In this document: positions 6,269 through 11,164 of the stretch, piece by piece | Position numbering within the stretch: position 1 is the stretch's first letter | Layout: every line of letters starts with the position of its first letter | From: Methanosarcinales archaeon | GTDB taxonomy: Archaea > Halobacteriota > Syntropharchaeia > Alkanophagales > Methanospirareceae | NCBI GenBank assembly: GCA_003661125.1 | Contig: QMVO01000030.1 | Span: 1 to 11,164, forward strand | Reading direction: 5' to 3' | Length of the DNA stretch: 11,164 nt | Notes under the pieces: model-generated | The model's input: only the letters and a program-made list of their open reading frames with translations | Told to the model about the DNA's origin: nothing | The model's database searches: none | Translations under genes and position numbers: made by a program

Positions 6269-6399
6269 TTAGAATAGGATATAGTGAGCCTCGTAAGAGG
6301 GATGGCAGCGGTCCATACCGCGATTCGTATAGAAGGACACGAGAAGGTAAGAGTTACGGGCGTAGAAAAGAAGCGGGCGAAGAGTGCCCACATGAATAG
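6265..6399 (+). CDS. Small basic RDGS-motif peptide, unknown function
   Basis: This encodes 44 residues from GTG 6265, or 41 from ATA 6274. It contains SEPRKRDGSGPYRDSYRRTR and a more acidic CPHE end. The RKRDGS core matches RRRDGS in the peptide at 892-1032, which also follows a LamG gene and a TATA box. The frame ends 18 bases before the zinc-finger ATG, leaving room for that gene's ribosome site. A competing frame, GTG 6284 to TGA 6412 (42 residues), overlaps it. I prefer this one because of the shared motif and because the mismatches fall mainly at third codon positions. The length, basic charge and conserved RDGSGP resemble a small nucleic-acid- or protein-binding peptide, but no function is known. 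The start codon is unresolved. Confidence 0.42.
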   Translation: MIRIGYSEPRKRDGSGPYRDSYRRTREGKSYGRRKEAGEECPHE

Positions 6400-6417
6400 C
6401 GAAAGGAAGTGATAAAC

Positions 6418-6624
6418 ATGGTAGGATGTGGCGTCTGTGGCATAGAGTTTGAAACGGAAGAAGACTATGAGAAGCATATATTCCATTTCCAAGGAAACCG
6501 TTGGTGCGGGACAAAAATACTTCAAGTGATTGAACAAAACAAAAAACTTGCAGAAACAGTGCACAATGCAAGGTTATTAGAGTCAAAAAAACGGGAGGTG
6601 ATACGAAGCAGTGAGCATCTTTGA
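6418..6624 (+). CDS. Small C2H2-type zinc-finger protein
   Basis: This encodes 68 residues. The start is ATG 6418, preceded by AGGAAGTGA. The N-terminal half is one zinc finger: C4-G-V-C7, twelve residues, then H20-I-F-H23, with C30 nearby as a possible extra or alternative ligand (HIFHFQGNRWC). F11 and Y17 sit where hydrophobic core residues are expected. The second half is a charged helix (ILQVIEQNKKLAETVHNARL). Single-finger proteins of this size are frequent in archaeal viruses and usually act as DNA-binding transcription regulators, so a regulatory role is inferred. Its last 14 bases overlap the next gene, which indicates translational coupling. Confidence 0.8.
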   Translation: MVGCGVCGIEFETEEDYEKHIFHFQGNRWCGTKILQVIEQNKKLAETVHNARLLESKKREVIRSSEHL

Positions 6625-6967
6625 TGACTTCTTACTCGACCCGTTTTTTGATTTCTGGTTCTTGGGTGAAGAGCCTGAGGAAGTAAAGAAAGCGCGAGAG
6701 AATCTAAGAAAAGCACGTGAGGAGTTTTACGAAGCGCGACGAAAAGCGGTTGAAGAGCAGTTGGAGAAGCGTGCAAAAGGCGAAAGTGAAGGTACGCTGG
6801 CACTGCCGAACACAGCAATAGCAATACCGTTTGGTGGTAGCGAACAAGAGTTCCAGGCAGCAGTTGAACGGCTCGCAAAGGCTAATCCTGATGCAAAAGT
6901 GGAAGGTAAGAATGTGCAGTTCCCGAATGGATGGTATCGTAGTGTGAGGATAGAGAAAAAGGGATGA
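6611..6967 (+). CDS. Coiled-coil protein, unknown function
   Basis: This encodes 118 residues from GTG 6611, with GGGAGGTGA at 6593-6601 giving the spacing typical of this element. The N terminus is short and very aromatic (FDDFLLDPFFDFWFLG), perhaps an interfacial or partner-binding segment. Residues 20-57 form a charged coiled coil (EEVKKARENLRKAREEFYEA). After a Gly/Ser linker there is a small folded domain at about 60-118 (GTLALPNTAIAIPFGGSEQE, FQAAVERLAKANPDAKVEG, NVQFPNGWYRSVRIEKKG) that would fit a mixed alpha/beta fold. I recognise no family. It overlaps the zinc-finger gene by 14 bases and the following 43-residue gene by ATGA, so all three are probably made together from one transcript. 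Confidence 0.8.
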   Translation: MSIFDDFLLDPFFDFWFLGEEPEEVKKARENLRKAREEFYEARRKAVEEQLEKRAKGESEGTLALPNTAIAIPFGGSEQEFQAAVERLAKANPDAKVEGKNVQFPNGWYRSVRIEKKG

Positions 6968-7095
6968 CCGGAAAACTAATCTGCGAAAAGCTCGCACCGG
7001 ACGAAGCACTGATTATCGCAAGGGTAGGCGACACCATAATATATGCGACGAATAAAAACGGCGAGCTGGTCGTCAGGAAAGCGGATTTTCCATAG
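6964..7095 (+). CDS. 43-residue protein, unknown function
   Basis: This short gene encodes MTGKLICEKLAPDEALIIAR, then VGDTIIYATNKNGELVVRKA and DFP. Its ATG overlaps the TGA of the coiled-coil gene as ATGA, the same coupling seen between 8429 and 8426 on the other strand. The sequence reads as strand, turn, strand, hairpin (LIIARVGDTIIYATNKNGEL), a compact beta arrangement, and lacks membrane or metal motifs. I recognise no family. Confidence in its reality comes from the coupling, balanced composition and clean codon use, not homology. It is the last gene of the rightward cassette. Confidence 0.6.
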   Translation: MTGKLICEKLAPDEALIIARVGDTIIYATNKNGELVVRKADFP

Positions 7096-7137
7096 GAGTA
7101 AACGTAGTGAGAAGATGACAGCTATGATAAGAGCTAA

Positions 7138-7293
7138 CTACTTGTTGTTCTTCATGTCTTTATTTCCGCCTCCAAATTTGTTAGAGGCAAAAAGCTCCCT
7201 CGACCCGTAGACGTCCACCTCATCCCCTCTATAAGGTATCACCTCCTGACTCAACCGGGCGGCGGAGTGTCGGGGGAGTATAACACCCATCAT
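7138..7293 (-). CDS. Possible 51-residue small protein in the convergent gap
   Basis: On the minus strand the frame reads MMGVILPRHSAARLSQEVIP, then YRGDEVDVYGSRELFASNKF and GGGNKDMKNNK. ATG 7293 (or 7290) opens it, without a good TATA box or Shine-Dalgarno site upstream. An AGGAGGTGA motif occurs inside, encoding QEV and, by position, would only serve a start further in: GTG as VIPYRGDEV, or an out-of-frame ATG that yields 23 residues. The composition is protein-like and the frame is unbroken, but the gene is short and lies in an otherwise non-coding convergent region. It may be a real small gene, a shortened version from the internal motif, or chance. An inverted repeat (7304-7363) lies just upstream. 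Confidence 0.3.
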   Translation of the reverse strand: MMGVILPRHSAARLSQEVIPYRGDEVDVYGSRELFASNKFGGGNKDMKNNK

Positions 7294-7303
7294 ATTTCAA
7301 CAC

Positions 7304-7363
7304 TGGTGCAATTTTTCATGCACGGTAATAGTCTTACATATGCACATGTATTTTCTTGCACCA
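7304..7363. repeat. Inverted repeat with TGCA cluster in convergent gap
   Basis: TGGTGCAA (7304-7311) and TTGCACCA (7356-7363) are perfect eight-base inverted arms separated by 44 bases. Two further TGCAC elements lie between them (near 7319 and 7341). The block follows the end of the 7370-7651 gene and precedes the possible small ORF at 7293. It could be a protein-binding array or a structured 3' end; no function can be assigned. Confidence 0.4.
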
Positions 7364-7369
7364 CACGCG

Positions 7370-7651
7370 CTATTCTTGCGAGTGTTGAAGCTTCTTCAAA
7401 TAGATAAGTTTGTTATAGACTTCATCGTCTTCTATGTGGTTAACAATGTCACATAGAATATCGAAATATGTAGCCTTTTCAGCGTAGAGTGACAGTATCA
7501 ATGCGAGTTCAGGTGCACGGTCGAGCCTATGTGTGAGTTTACGCCACTTTTTATGTAATGGGAACAAAGTGCCATCTAACAGCTCTAAGATACGCTTGGC
7601 ATCTTCATCTTTTGTTTTCATCCGAGCGGCGTGGAACTGCCATGAGGGCAT
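7370..7651 (-). CDS. Small helical protein, unknown function
   Basis: This encodes 93 residues (MPSWQFHAARMKTKDEDAKR onward), largely helical and charged. It includes RILELLDGTLFPLHKKWRKL, ELALILSLYAEKATYFDILC and an acidic stretch VNHIEDDEVYNKL. There is one Cys and no membrane segment. The TATA box at 7674-7681 is centred 26.5 bases before ATG 7651, so this start is probably leaderless; the internal Met 11 (ATG 7621) is the alternative. I recognise no family. The gene is transcribed separately from the large leftward operon and could encode a helical-bundle regulator or partner protein, but nothing in the sequence proves that. Confidence 0.7.
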   Translation of the reverse strand: MPSWQFHAARMKTKDEDAKRILELLDGTLFPLHKKWRKLTHRLDRAPELALILSLYAEKATYFDILCDIVNHIEDDEVYNKLIYLKKLQHSQE

Positions 7652-7673
7652 AAGTATGTAAAAGTATTCTAAG

Positions 7674-7681
7674 TTTATATA
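7674..7681 (-). promoter_or_regulatory. Archaeal TATA box for the 7651 start
   Basis: Read on the minus strand the box is TATATAAA, 26.5 bases (centre to A) upstream of ATG 7651. It overlaps the TAA stop of the 63-residue gene upstream. This is the same geometry as at 861-870 and 11106-11115, and predicts a leaderless mRNA. Confidence 0.6.
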
Positions 7682-7866
7682 CTTTTCGCACTAACAATCC
7701 ATTTCCTCGTGAACTTCAGAGACGACTCGACATCTATATAGCCAAGTTCCTGTAGTTTCTTAACTAAACTGTCCACATCATCAAACGATAGTCTGTGCTC
7801 TATCCCTCTCTCATCTTCAAAAACTATCTCCTCATTCTCCACCGAGAAGGATTTTAGCTTTATCAT
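7675..7866 (-). CDS. Small strand-strand-helix protein, unknown function
   Basis: This encodes 63 residues from ATG 7866 (MIKLKSFSVENEEIVFEDER, then GIEHRLSFDDVDSLVKKLQE). This start was preferred because AGGATGTGA lies at the spacing used by other genes here; GTG 7878 and ATG 7875 are alternatives. The first half looks like two antiparallel strands joined at ERG, then a helix (FDDVDSLVKKLQELGY), then a short basic segment (KFTRKWIVSAKSI). The strand-strand-helix order loosely resembles the repeat unit of the 515-residue protein upstream, although I see no clear sequence match. Its promoter contains a palindrome (7895-7920), suggesting control by a dimeric repressor. The stop lies within the TATA box of the next gene. 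Confidence 0.7.
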   Translation of the reverse strand: MIKLKSFSVENEEIVFEDERGIEHRLSFDDVDSLVKKLQELGYIDVESSLKFTRKWIVSAKSI

Positions 7867-7894
7867 CTGTCTCATCACATCCTAACCACTATAT

Positions 7895-7920
7895 TATTAT
7901 CTAAGGCTTTTCAGATAATA
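7895..7920. promoter_or_regulatory. Palindromic operator-like site in the 7866 promoter
   Basis: TATTATCT (7895-7902) and AGATAATA (7913-7920) are perfect eight-base arms around a ten-base spacer. On the minus strand the site lies between a TATA-like element (TATATTA, 7917-7923) and the predicted start of transcription near 7893. A dimer bound here would block initiation. It could instead form a weak AT-rich hairpin. Confidence 0.5.
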
Positions 7921-7923
7921 TAC
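7917..7923 (-). promoter_or_regulatory. TATA-like element upstream of the 7866 gene
   Basis: Minus-strand TATATTA places transcription near base 7893, leaving a leader of about 27 bases that contains AGGATGTGA. A second candidate, TATAGTATA at 7926-7935, would start within the palindrome. The two cannot be separated by eye. Confidence 0.4.
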
Positions 7924-7949
7924 CATATACTATACCACCCTAATTTCCG

Positions 7950-8429
7950 TTATTTCGCAAGTACCGCGCGCATAAGAAGAATATCATCAAGCATGTGTAC
8001 AATCTCCTTAACAGCACGTGCACGTGCGCGTTCTCGTTCTTCTGATTCGTCAGGTTCTTCGGGTTGTTCTTTCTCAGGCTCTTCGGGTACACTGCTCGCT
8101 TCTACTGCCGCTTCTTCATGTTTTTCTACTTCACGATGGTTGCTACTATCCGCTTGGGTTGCTAATCGTCTGCAAACTGGGCATGAAAATTCGCCGTTCG
8201 CTATCTTTGTCGCTATTTCCTGGACTTTCTCCAGAGGTACTTTCGCTAAATCATATACTACTTTGCCTATCGCGTAGACATAGCCGCTTCCGTCTTCTGA
8301 TTCTTTCTCGATTAAGGATGCGATATAACCATGCGAGTTCCACTTGTCAACAAAGGTGACAAGTGGACCATCATTTGCCATTATTACTGCACGGTCGCCT
8401 GAAAGAGTCACTAACGGCACGCTGGTCAT
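7950..8429 (-). CDS. CPVC-motif protein with acidic linker, unknown function
   Basis: This encodes 159 residues; its ATG overlaps the TGA of the preceding gene as ATGA. The first 65 residues look like a small beta-rich domain (PLVTLSGDRAVIMANDGPLV, then GSGYVYAIGKVVYDLAKVPL). A helix leads to FSCPVCRRLA with C83 and C86, a zinc knuckle that would need ligands from elsewhere (H98 and H104 are near). Residues 105-135 are a Pro/Glu-rich linker (PEEPEKEQPEEPDESEE), followed by RERARARAV and a hydrophobic C-terminal helix (IVHMLDDILLMRAVLAK). The flexible linker plus terminal helix suggests a tethered adaptor. It is the last gene of the coupled operon. No family is recognised. Confidence 0.8.
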   Translation of the reverse strand: MTSVPLVTLSGDRAVIMANDGPLVTFVDKWNSHGYIASLIEKESEDGSGYVYAIGKVVYDLAKVPLEKVQEIATKIANGEFSCPVCRRLATQADSSNHREVEKHEEAAVEASSVPEEPEKEQPEEPDESEERERARARAVKEIVHMLDDILLMRAVLAK

Positions 8430-9133
8430 TCTTTTTTGCTTTTCGCTAATTCAGGCTTCTCTTTCAGTGCACTATCAACTGCAAGTTCGGTAACACGGTT
8501 AAGCTCCTTCAAAACCTCGTTGTAGCAGTCCTGCCCGCCGTCCAGCTTCAGTACCTCTTTTATTGCGTCTTCAACATATATCTCAGAGTTACGCATCTGT
8601 TTCACTAAGTTCTGTATCTTCTTCTTGTCTTCGCCTGTATACCATAGTGCAACTACCGATAGTATAGCACTTGCAGGCTCACCTATACATGGTAGGCACG
8701 CACCCGGTATCGAGGTTTTGAATTTGGGTACGCCCTGTTTCAATAGTTTCTCAATCTCTTGTTGCTCCTTAGCGCTCGCTACACCTTTTGCGAATTTCTC
8801 GGTTTCTGTTAGCCGTTCAGTCTTAACAGTTTTCTTGGGTGCTGTCTCTGGCTCAGATGGCGGCTTGGGTTCAGGCGGCTTAGTTTCCGCTGGCGGTTTC
8901 GGTTCGATGACTGTTTCGAGCTTGTCTTTAACCATCGCTTTATCAAATGCTTTTGCTACTGCGTCCCTGCCGTACCGCTGTATCATCACGTTAAAATACT
9001 CTTCCTGTGTCATTTCACCATCCGCTGCCTTCTTGGTTAGCCTACGGCACTCCTCGCCACCGCCCAAAGCACTACAAAATTTTGCAATAAAAGTTTCTGA
9101 GGCGCAAACCTCGCATTTGTCACCTTCACTCAT
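8426..9133 (-). CDS. Cys-cluster protein with Pro-rich linker, unknown function
   Basis: This encodes 235 residues. ATG 9133 was chosen over GTG 9148 and ATG 9145 because AAGGAGGTGA precedes it at the local spacing. The N terminus holds four cysteines (C7, C10, C20, C29 in CEVCASETFIAKFCSALGGG and EEC), a probable metal site. A helical part follows (MTQEEYFNVMIQRYGRDAVA), then a Pro/Lys/Glu linker at about 77-101. The C-terminal region has a second cysteine pair (C146, C149) directly before a hydrophobic stretch (IGEPASAILSVVALWYTG), then charged helices with C203. Cysteines could instead form disulfides. The start overlaps the stop of the 515-residue gene by eight bases, and the stop overlaps the next start by ATGA, so stoichiometric synthesis with both neighbours is likely. 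I recognise no family. Confidence 0.82.
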   Translation of the reverse strand: MSEGDKCEVCASETFIAKFCSALGGGEECRRLTKKAADGEMTQEEYFNVMIQRYGRDAVAKAFDKAMVKDKLETVIEPKPPAETKPPEPKPPSEPETAPKKTVKTERLTETEKFAKGVASAKEQQEIEKLLKQGVPKFKTSIPGACLPCIGEPASAILSVVALWYTGEDKKKIQNLVKQMRNSEIYVEDAIKEVLKLDGGQDCYNEVLKELNRVTELAVDSALKEKPELAKSKKE

Positions 9134-10673
9134 TTTGTTGTTCATCACCTCCTTCTAAATCTTCTTCTGTTTCTTCTATTTGTTCTTCAATACCTTCATT
9201 TTCTTCACCCTCTTGGGCATTATCTTCCGATGCGTTAGCATTAAGCTTTTCAAAAAGTTCGGAATGGAGTTCGCGCGCTTTCTTATATATAGCATGTGGG
9301 TCTGGCGCTTGCACTGGCTCTGGCTGCACTGGCTGCTGTACTGATACTGGAGGCGGTGATGCGAGTATCTCAAACTTTTTTGCTTCCGCTTCTACCTGTT
9401 TCGTCTTCTCTTGTTCACGCTTAAGCTTCATCTCTTCCAGTATCTTAGCTCGCTGGAGTTCCGTTTGCTGTCTTATCCGCTCTTTCTGTACTTCCGCATC
9501 TTCTTTACCGCTACCAAAGATGGCGCGCAAACGATCGAATTCTTCCACTTTCGACATCAAGCCCTGTACTGCTAACTCGCTAAGTTTCTGTGGGTTCATT
9601 ACTTCATTCACACGTCGCATGGTATCTTTCATCTCCGATACCGCTGAAAGGACACTCGCTAAGGTCTGGTCGGGTACTGTCTGGGTATGTGTAACTGGTC
9701 TGCTACTGCTCGATTCTTTTATTTGTTTTAGCTGTTCACGGAGCTGCTGCTGCATCAGGTACTGGGGATAGAATGAGGCGGGCATTGTTATTTCTTTACC
9801 GTTGTCATCGGTTATCGTTATCATCTGCTCTTCGTTCTTCTTGTTGCTCATCATGAGCTTCTGTAAGTCCAGCACTGCACCTAACGCTGAGGCTGGTACT
9901 TCGCGCTCCTCACCGTCTTCGCCCCGTATCTTTACGGTTGATTCCCTGTTCGCGCCTTGGTTCAATAAAGTTTGGTATAAAAGTCCTACGGATGATGCGG
10001 GACCTGTTAGCTCCTTGTCGCCTAACTTTATTGTTATTGTCTCCTCTTTCTTGTCCGCTCCCTGCTGAGCCATCAGCGGGTTGAACATACCAGGGATAAA
10101 ACTCCCAGCAGGTAACCGCATTTTTGTACCATCGGGTGATTCTATCTCGACCATGCCATTATTCTTGTTACCGCTATCGTCATCGCTACTGTCTCTTAAG
10201 ATATCACGTACTAATTTGTATTGGGTTATCTGAGGCATTAGCTCTTTCAAAACTTTTGTTACGCCTGCACTGCTGTCTTCTATGCCTAACTCCCCGGGAA
10301 CACCCTGCGGTAGCGGTGGTAAGACTATCTTACCGCCTTTGGTACTGCTCGCGTCTGCTATCTGTCGCACCGCGTTCTTTATCCACCGCTTCAAGCCGCG
10401 GTTCTCGAATGCTAACTTTGTTAGCTTGACTCGTAAATCCTCGGGCTTCATGTCCTTTAATCGTTCTTGATATTCCGCTATATCGCCCGGTAAGAAAATC
10501 TCCTCTATTGGAACTTCATAGCGCTCGGATTCGGTCTCGCCACCGTTCTCCATCTCCTCTAATTCGCGGTTTAGCTTCTCCTCGGCGCTCGGTCTGCCTA
10601 CTTTGCTTAGTTTCGCGTTCGCTAAATGCTTCAATATTGAGTCCGCTGAGACTTTTACGCCTTCCGCACCCAT
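9126..10673 (-). CDS. Large repeat and coiled-coil protein, unknown family
   Basis: This encodes 515 residues starting MGAEGVKVSADSILKHLANA, with GGAGG eleven bases before the ATG, which directly follows the upstream TAA. The N-terminal 110 residues are helical and charged, including a GRPSAEEKLNRELEE segment. Residues 174-314 hold four imperfect tandem repeats of 34-38 residues, each two strands around an acidic-Gly turn, then PAS (PAG in the first), then a helix: VEIESPDGTKMRLPAG, ITIKLGDKELTGPAS, VKIRGEDGEEREVPAS, ITITDDNGKEITMPAS. A long coiled coil runs from about 340 to 435 (VQKERIRQQTELQRAKILEE), then a Pro-rich linker (about 439-457) and a Glu-rich tail (EEQIEETEEDLEGGDE). No enzyme motif or membrane segment is visible. 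It is the largest gene of the operon and probably a scaffold or structural protein; that is inference. Confidence 0.85.
   Translation of the reverse strand: MGAEGVKVSADSILKHLANAKLSKVGRPSAEEKLNRELEEMENGGETESERYEVPIEEIFLPGDIAEYQERLKDMKPEDLRVKLTKLAFENRGLKRWIKNAVRQIADASSTKGGKIVLPPLPQGVPGELGIEDSSAGVTKVLKELMPQITQYKLVRDILRDSSDDDSGNKNNGMVEIESPDGTKMRLPAGSFIPGMFNPLMAQQGADKKEETITIKLGDKELTGPASSVGLLYQTLLNQGANRESTVKIRGEDGEEREVPASALGAVLDLQKLMMSNKKNEEQMITITDDNGKEITMPASFYPQYLMQQQLREQLKQIKESSSSRPVTHTQTVPDQTLASVLSAVSEMKDTMRRVNEVMNPQKLSELAVQGLMSKVEEFDRLRAIFGSGKEDAEVQKERIRQQTELQRAKILEEMKLKREQEKTKQVEAEAKKFEILASPPPVSVQQPVQPEPVQAPDPHAIYKKARELHSELFEKLNANASEDNAQEGEENEGIEEQIEETEEDLEGGDEQQNE
9732..10154 (-). repeat. Four-unit protein repeat in the 515-residue protein
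   Basis: The units begin at residues 174, 212, 246 and 284. The shared core is V/I-x-I, a turn (PDG, GD, EDG or DNG), a short strand, then (L/M/V/G)-PA-(S/G), and a helix ending in LM/LL with Gln or Asn residues. The copies have diverged in DNA sequence, so this is an old protein-level duplication and not a recent tandem DNA repeat. Confidence 0.65.
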
Positions 10674-10877
10674 TTATTCGCGCGCCTCCTCTTTTTTCTT
10701 CTTGTTCTTTGCGCTCAGCATGTCCTGTATGAAAGCCAAGAAAACTTGCTTTGCTACTTGCCCCATTGAGGCTTCTTCACTGATTGCACCCATTGATTTG
10801 AGTGTTCCCACTACATTTTCCGCAGTTCTCATCTCTTGTTTGTTTAAATAGAAGGTTACAATGGTTTTTTTAACCAC
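10674..10877 (-). CDS. Small protein, possible ribbon-helix-helix regulator
   Basis: This encodes 67 residues from GTG 10877, preceded by GGGAGGTG at 10889-10896 with local spacing. The order is one strand (KKTIVTFYLN), a helix (KQEMRTAENVVGTLKSMG), a short turn with Ser (ISEEAS), a second helix (MGQVAKQVFLAFIQDMLSAK) and a basic tail (KNKKKKEEARE). Strand-helix-helix of this size is the layout of Arc/MetJ-type ribbon-helix-helix DNA-binding dimers, so an autoregulator of the operon is plausible. The match is structural only, and a small helical structural protein is an alternative. It begins three bases after the previous gene, and its TAA is immediately followed by the ATG of the 515-residue gene. 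Confidence 0.75.
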   Translation of the reverse strand: MVKKTIVTFYLNKQEMRTAENVVGTLKSMGAISEEASMGQVAKQVFLAFIQDMLSAKNKKKKEEARE

Positions 10878-10880
10878 TTC

Positions 10881-11084
10881 TCATGCTACACCTCCCACTA
10901 TATCATCTACACTTCTTCCCACATAAGCATACAATTCTTTCATTCTAACGCTCCTCAGCGCTTCTACACCACTCGCTCTATTGGATAAAGAACGGGCGTA
11001 TAGCAGCGCTCTATTTCTTCTATATTTTCGCTCTACTACTTCACTATTCGGGGTTCTCCTTCCTTCTTTCGGTTTCCACCTCAT
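10881..11084 (-). CDS. Small basic protein, first gene of leftward operon
   Basis: This encodes 67 residues, strongly basic in the first two thirds (MRWKPKEGRRTPNSEVVERK, then YRRNRALLYARSLSNR) and ending LRSVRMKELYAYVGRSVDDI VGGVA. A helical, nucleic-acid-binding character would fit, but no family is recognised. ATG 11084 lies 26.5 bases from the centre of the TATA box at 11106-11115, predicting a leaderless mRNA. The Shine-Dalgarno site of the next gene lies inside its last codons (GGVGGVA region at 10889-10896), so the two are coupled. Confidence 0.65.
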   Translation of the reverse strand: MRWKPKEGRRTPNSEVVERKYRRNRALLYARSLSNRASGVEALRSVRMKELYAYVGRSVDDIVGGVA

Positions 11085-11105
11085 ATCAAGTGGTTTTGTG
11101 TTTTG

Positions 11106-11115
11106 TATTATAATA
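11106..11115 (-). promoter_or_regulatory. TATA box for the leftward operon
   Basis: TATTATAATA reads the same on both strands and is centred exactly 26.5 bases upstream of ATG 11084. It would direct leaderless transcription of the five-gene leftward operon. The flanking DNA from 11085 to 11164 holds no gene and is very AT-rich. Confidence 0.55.
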
Positions 11116-11124
11116 AAGAAATTA

Positions 11125-11137
11125 GTATATATAAATA
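11125..11137. promoter_or_regulatory. Second TATA-like element, possibly divergent
   Basis: GTATATATAAATA could act on either strand. On the plus strand it would start transcription near base 11158, at the window edge, implying a divergent gene just outside. On the minus strand it would give a roughly 20-base leader to the 11084 gene. Which applies cannot be decided from this window. Confidence 0.35.
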
Positions 11138-11164
11138 GATTGGTATAGGCGTAATATAGTATCC

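Noticed and set aside
6284..6412. Alternative 42-residue frame starting at GTG 6284.
   Set aside because: It overlaps the RDGS frame, has a long 15-base spacing from the Shine-Dalgarno motif, and its mismatches to the related locus fall at codon positions less consistent with coding.
6070..6564. 164-residue minus-strand open frame.
   Set aside because: It runs opposite the LamG end, the promoter and the zinc-finger gene, and reads as Leu/Phe/Cys-rich antisense with no start signals.
7115..7210. 31-residue plus-strand frame starting MTAMIRANYLLFF.
   Set aside because: It lacks a ribosome site at usable spacing, overlaps the minus-strand candidate, and is too short to support.
8014..8027. Perfect 14-base palindrome GCACGTGCACGTGC.
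   Set aside because: It encodes the Arg-Ala repeat RARAR of the 159-residue protein and is explained by that low-complexity coding.
8625..9158. 177-residue plus-strand open frame.
   Set aside because: It is antisense to the Cys-cluster/Pro-rich gene. Its Ser/Gly-rich content is the complement of that gene's codons.
1..11164. Search for CRISPR arrays, tRNA or rRNA genes, insertion sequences and long direct repeats.
   Set aside because: No regularly spaced repeats, cloverleaf-like or rRNA-like stretches, or transposase motifs were seen by eye.

Overview
The window looks like part of an archaeal virus, provirus or related mobile element. The host is probably a euryarchaeal lineage of the ANME / Methanophagales or Syntrophoarchaeia type; that taxon is an inference from general feel, not from a marker gene. 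The archaeal call rests on four things: strong TATA-type promoters (TTTATATATA, TTTTTAAATA) placed at the archaeal distance from starts, leaderless starts on operon-first genes, GGAGGTGA Shine-Dalgarno sites on internal genes, and a small C2H2-type zinc-finger protein. No terminase, portal, identifiable capsid protein, polymerase, integrase, rRNA, tRNA or CRISPR array is visible, so the viral assignment rests on gene content and layout.

Plus strand, 1-7095. A rightward cassette begins inside a LamG (concanavalin A-like) protein carrying a carboxypeptidase-regulatory-like domain and a C-terminal basic/hydrophobic anchor. A promoter and a 46-residue Arg-rich peptide follow, then three beta-rich proteins with no recognisable family (299, 132 and 158 residues) that look like virion components. 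A free-standing homing endonuclease with a Vsr/EDxHD-like nuclease domain sits next. After it come a 407-residue beta-helix protein of tail-spike type, a CARDB-like beta-sandwich protein, and a second LamG protein. The LamG, promoter, small RDGS-containing basic peptide order then recurs near 5520-6399. Four short genes finish the strand: the basic peptide, a zinc finger, a coiled-coil protein and a 43-residue protein, the last two overlapping by ATGA. The adhesin-like genes are compositional mosaics, with AT-rich ligand-binding parts and GC-richer ends, as expected for host-recognition modules exchanged by recombination.

Minus strand, 11084-7138, converging on the first cassette. A tightly coupled operon (67, 67, 515, 235 and 159 residues) starts at a leaderless promoter at the right edge. 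The central 515-residue protein has four tandem copies of a strand-strand-helix unit with the core DG-x-E-(3-4)-PAS, then coiled coil, Pro-rich and acidic segments. The two following proteins carry Cys clusters joined to Pro/Glu-rich linkers. I recognise no family for any of the five; they may form one complex. Two separately transcribed small genes follow, one behind a palindromic operator-like site and one with a leaderless promoter. A weak 51-residue ORF lies between the convergent cassettes.

The most unusual features are: the repeat protein and its operon; the duplicated LamG-plus-RDGS-peptide arrangement; two genes whose only usable start is a GTG inside the Shine-Dalgarno motif itself, both reading TAG-GAG-GTG; a leaderless two-codon start-stop at a promoter; and perfect hairpins within coding sequence, one at a composition boundary in the spike gene.
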